64,000 nt of DNA from contig CP136064.1 in NCBI GenBank assembly GCA_032622095.1, forward strand, positions 259,203,863-259,267,862. The letters are read 5' to 3'. How positions within the stretch are numbered: position 1 is the first letter of the stretch; each line of letters starts with the position of its first letter. A program made the translations under genes and the position numbers. Shown here one piece after another: positions 55,901 through 58,900 of the stretch. A model generated the notes under the pieces. That model saw only the letters and a list, made by a program, of their open reading frames with translations, had not been told where the DNA came from and made no database searches. The stretch comes from Siphonodentalium dalli. Lineage: Eukaryota; Mollusca; Scaphopoda; Gadilida; Siphonodentaliidae.

Positions 55901-58900
55901 ATTCTGCATAGCCTTATCTGCTATGGGAGATATAGAGTCCAAGACACAGATCTAAGTTCCCAGATGGTGAAGATGGTGATGTGCATCCATTGGGACCTCG
56001 ATTATTCAATGTGGTGTCTGCCAAGTTGGGGATATGGAGAAACTAAACTAAAAAAAAAAGAATCTTTCTAAGAAGTTTCTAAAAGAAACTAAAAACACTT
56101 CTTAATTTGATAATAAAGATACTTTCCAGAGAACATGAAGCTTTCGCAGAATGAGGTCCCCAGAGGGTGAATTTAGTGATACTAGCTTAGAGTTAATAAA
56201 TTCACCCACTGGGGACCTCATTCTGCAAATGACAGGCACCATATATTCAGGTCTGCGTTATTCTTAGAGCTATCAGAGATATCAATTGTATTGTTCTAGA
56301 GTTGTAGAAAGGTGTGATTCAAATTTATCAAACGAGTTTCATAAAATCTTATATCCCAACCTAACGAGTTGAAGATCTTGTAAAAGAACTAACTAAAGAA
56401 AAAACTAGAGCTTTATCCCTTTTTAACAAATCAAAATATTAAAAGAAGCTGAAAAATTCATGCAAAATTCATGCATTTACGGCATTGGCTGGGACGCTTC
56501 ACAAACGTATATGACAGTATTGTGCGCACGAGTTGACGAGGAAAAATAGAGTCGCCCAATTTGCCTCTGTTTTTGTGCCAATTTTCATTAGTGCAATGAA
56601 GTTGGACAAGAATTTAACTTTAATGAAATTCAGGGGAACCTGAAGACTGTTACAGCTAATTCAAAAGTATTTGAACCCTTTCTGTACCAAATACTCATTA
56701 GGAAATGTTTGTTGAACTTATTGCCTGAACATTTCTCTCCAATAAATAAAACTCCTACTGTACTAATATTAATTGTCATCTGCTATCATTACCTGAACAT
56801 CCCTCCAAAGAATAGAAAAATTCCAGTGTAACATTAATATCTGATGGGAGAATTCATTTAGTGAATAAAGGGTTGACTAACAGACAACTTTAGACAAAAT
56901 AACTGATGGGAGAATTCATTTAGTGAATAAAGGGTCGACTAACAGACAACTTTAGACACCTGACACAGACAGGGTTCACGCTGCCACTTGCCAAATTTGA
57001 CAATGGCAAAAATAATTCACATTTTGCAAAAAATATTTTCATTTGGCAAATCACTTTTAATTCCTCAAGAAAGCTGAAAAATATTGGTCAATCTATTACC
57101 AATCATTTCAGGAAACTATTACAATATAATTGTATTAGTGGTATTTTATAAGGTTTAATATCGGCCCTCACAATTGGCTACGACAATCAGCAATGCCGAA
57201 GCAATTTGCTGAAGCAAACTGGGCCATGGCAAAGGGTTGCCATAACGGATTGCCGAAGCCAAACAATCTGAATTAAGAGGGCTGATTAATATGCAGTTAA
57301 TCTGATAGCATCAGTATCAGAGCTGTTAAATTTCACAGATTGTCTGTGAGACTCCCGGATTGCCATATGTAAAACGTCCAAAATACGGAAGACAACCAAT
57401 TTCTCCCGCAGGTGCAGATATCAAGAGTAATTTCATATTCATCATCATTCAGTACTAATCAGAAATAAAATTGAGACTAATTAATTTTAACACCCTCAGT
57501 AGCCATGCAAGCTGTCGTGAAAGTATAGACAATATATTTAATAAACGACCAAGGATGATTACGTAAGCTTGCATGAATGACCATGTCAGGACACAGTGGA
57601 AATATAATATGCTATAAGGGAGAAAACTCTATATTTTAACAGGAATTAGAACAGGAAGTTACCTTTCAGTATCAGCGATTTCGCATTGTATTTTATATAA
57701 ACACTAGCAGATTAGCCCGCCACTGGCGGCATTTGTCAGAAACATGACTATATGAGCAAGGACATGGGCGCATGCAAAATTGGACGCGATTTGCATATTA
57801 GCCCGCCACTGGCTAGATTCGACCCATGGATTTGGTCGATCCATTATTATTTTTTTCAAGGTAACCCCATACAGACACGGTGACAGCATGCTGATGCCCG
57901 AAATATCATTTGCGGGTACCCGTTTGAAGGTCAATGTCACGTCCTGAGTTGACCATACATAACAAATTTCACGTTGCTGCTGATGCCCGAAATATCGCCG
58001 AAGGTCATTTGCGGATACCCGTTTCAAGTATTCCCCGTCCCGTGTTGAGAGCACCGTTTGAGCTAACAAAGCAATCTCGACTCCACATCCCCACCTGGAT
58101 AATTACTGACCACTCGACACGTCGCAGAATGCGGAGAACAGATAATTTCCGGAAAGCTTGCAAACAGTCGTATGCGAAAACACAAGGCAATAAAGAGCGT
58201 TATTCGGTTAACAAAACCAAATATGGAAAATTAGCTCGCAAACAGCCGTAGGCGAACCCCAAGGCAATAAAGAGCGTTATTCAGTTAACAAAACCAAATA
58301 TGTAAAATTATGGAGCGTTATTGCGTTAACCACTCCCTGCCAAGGAAGGTGACAGGGGGGAGTTAGAATGGGTGCTCGGACCTTCTGAAAAGCGGTGCGA
58401 TGACACTGTATGTGGATTTTTACCCTTAGATAGGAAGTTTGGGCTCAATCGGTCCATCCGTTTTCGAGTCTATAAAACATATACATATATATATATACAT
58501 AAGTCTCAAAATATATAGTAGATGTATCTCACACTAGCTGTATAAAACTGTGGTTCATTACTGTTTTATTTAGGTATATATATTTATAAAATAAACACAA
58601 ATAATACTATAATACCATAATACTATGTAATTTTCATTAAAAAAAGTGAAAAACAAAAAGATTTAATTCAAATTAAAAAAAAATTGGAACATGAGCATAT
58701 TTGGGCATATCTCCCGCAAAAATATCCCGGATAGCCATTTTCAAAATTTAACATGTCTGATCAGTATTGAGGTGGAGTGGTGGAGGGATTATCACTACTT
58801 CGAGATTATTAAATTCTCAGTGTTGTTCGATAAATTGAAAATTTGTGAATTTCAACATTCACAATACAGTTTTGCCGGTTGTAGAAACTTATTGATATAA

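Noticed and set aside
57704-58251. Frames on both strands of 100-120 codons
   Set aside because: They lie inside a non-autonomous repeat related to copies at 26.1 and 29.9 kb. Both strands are open by composition, with no family similarity.
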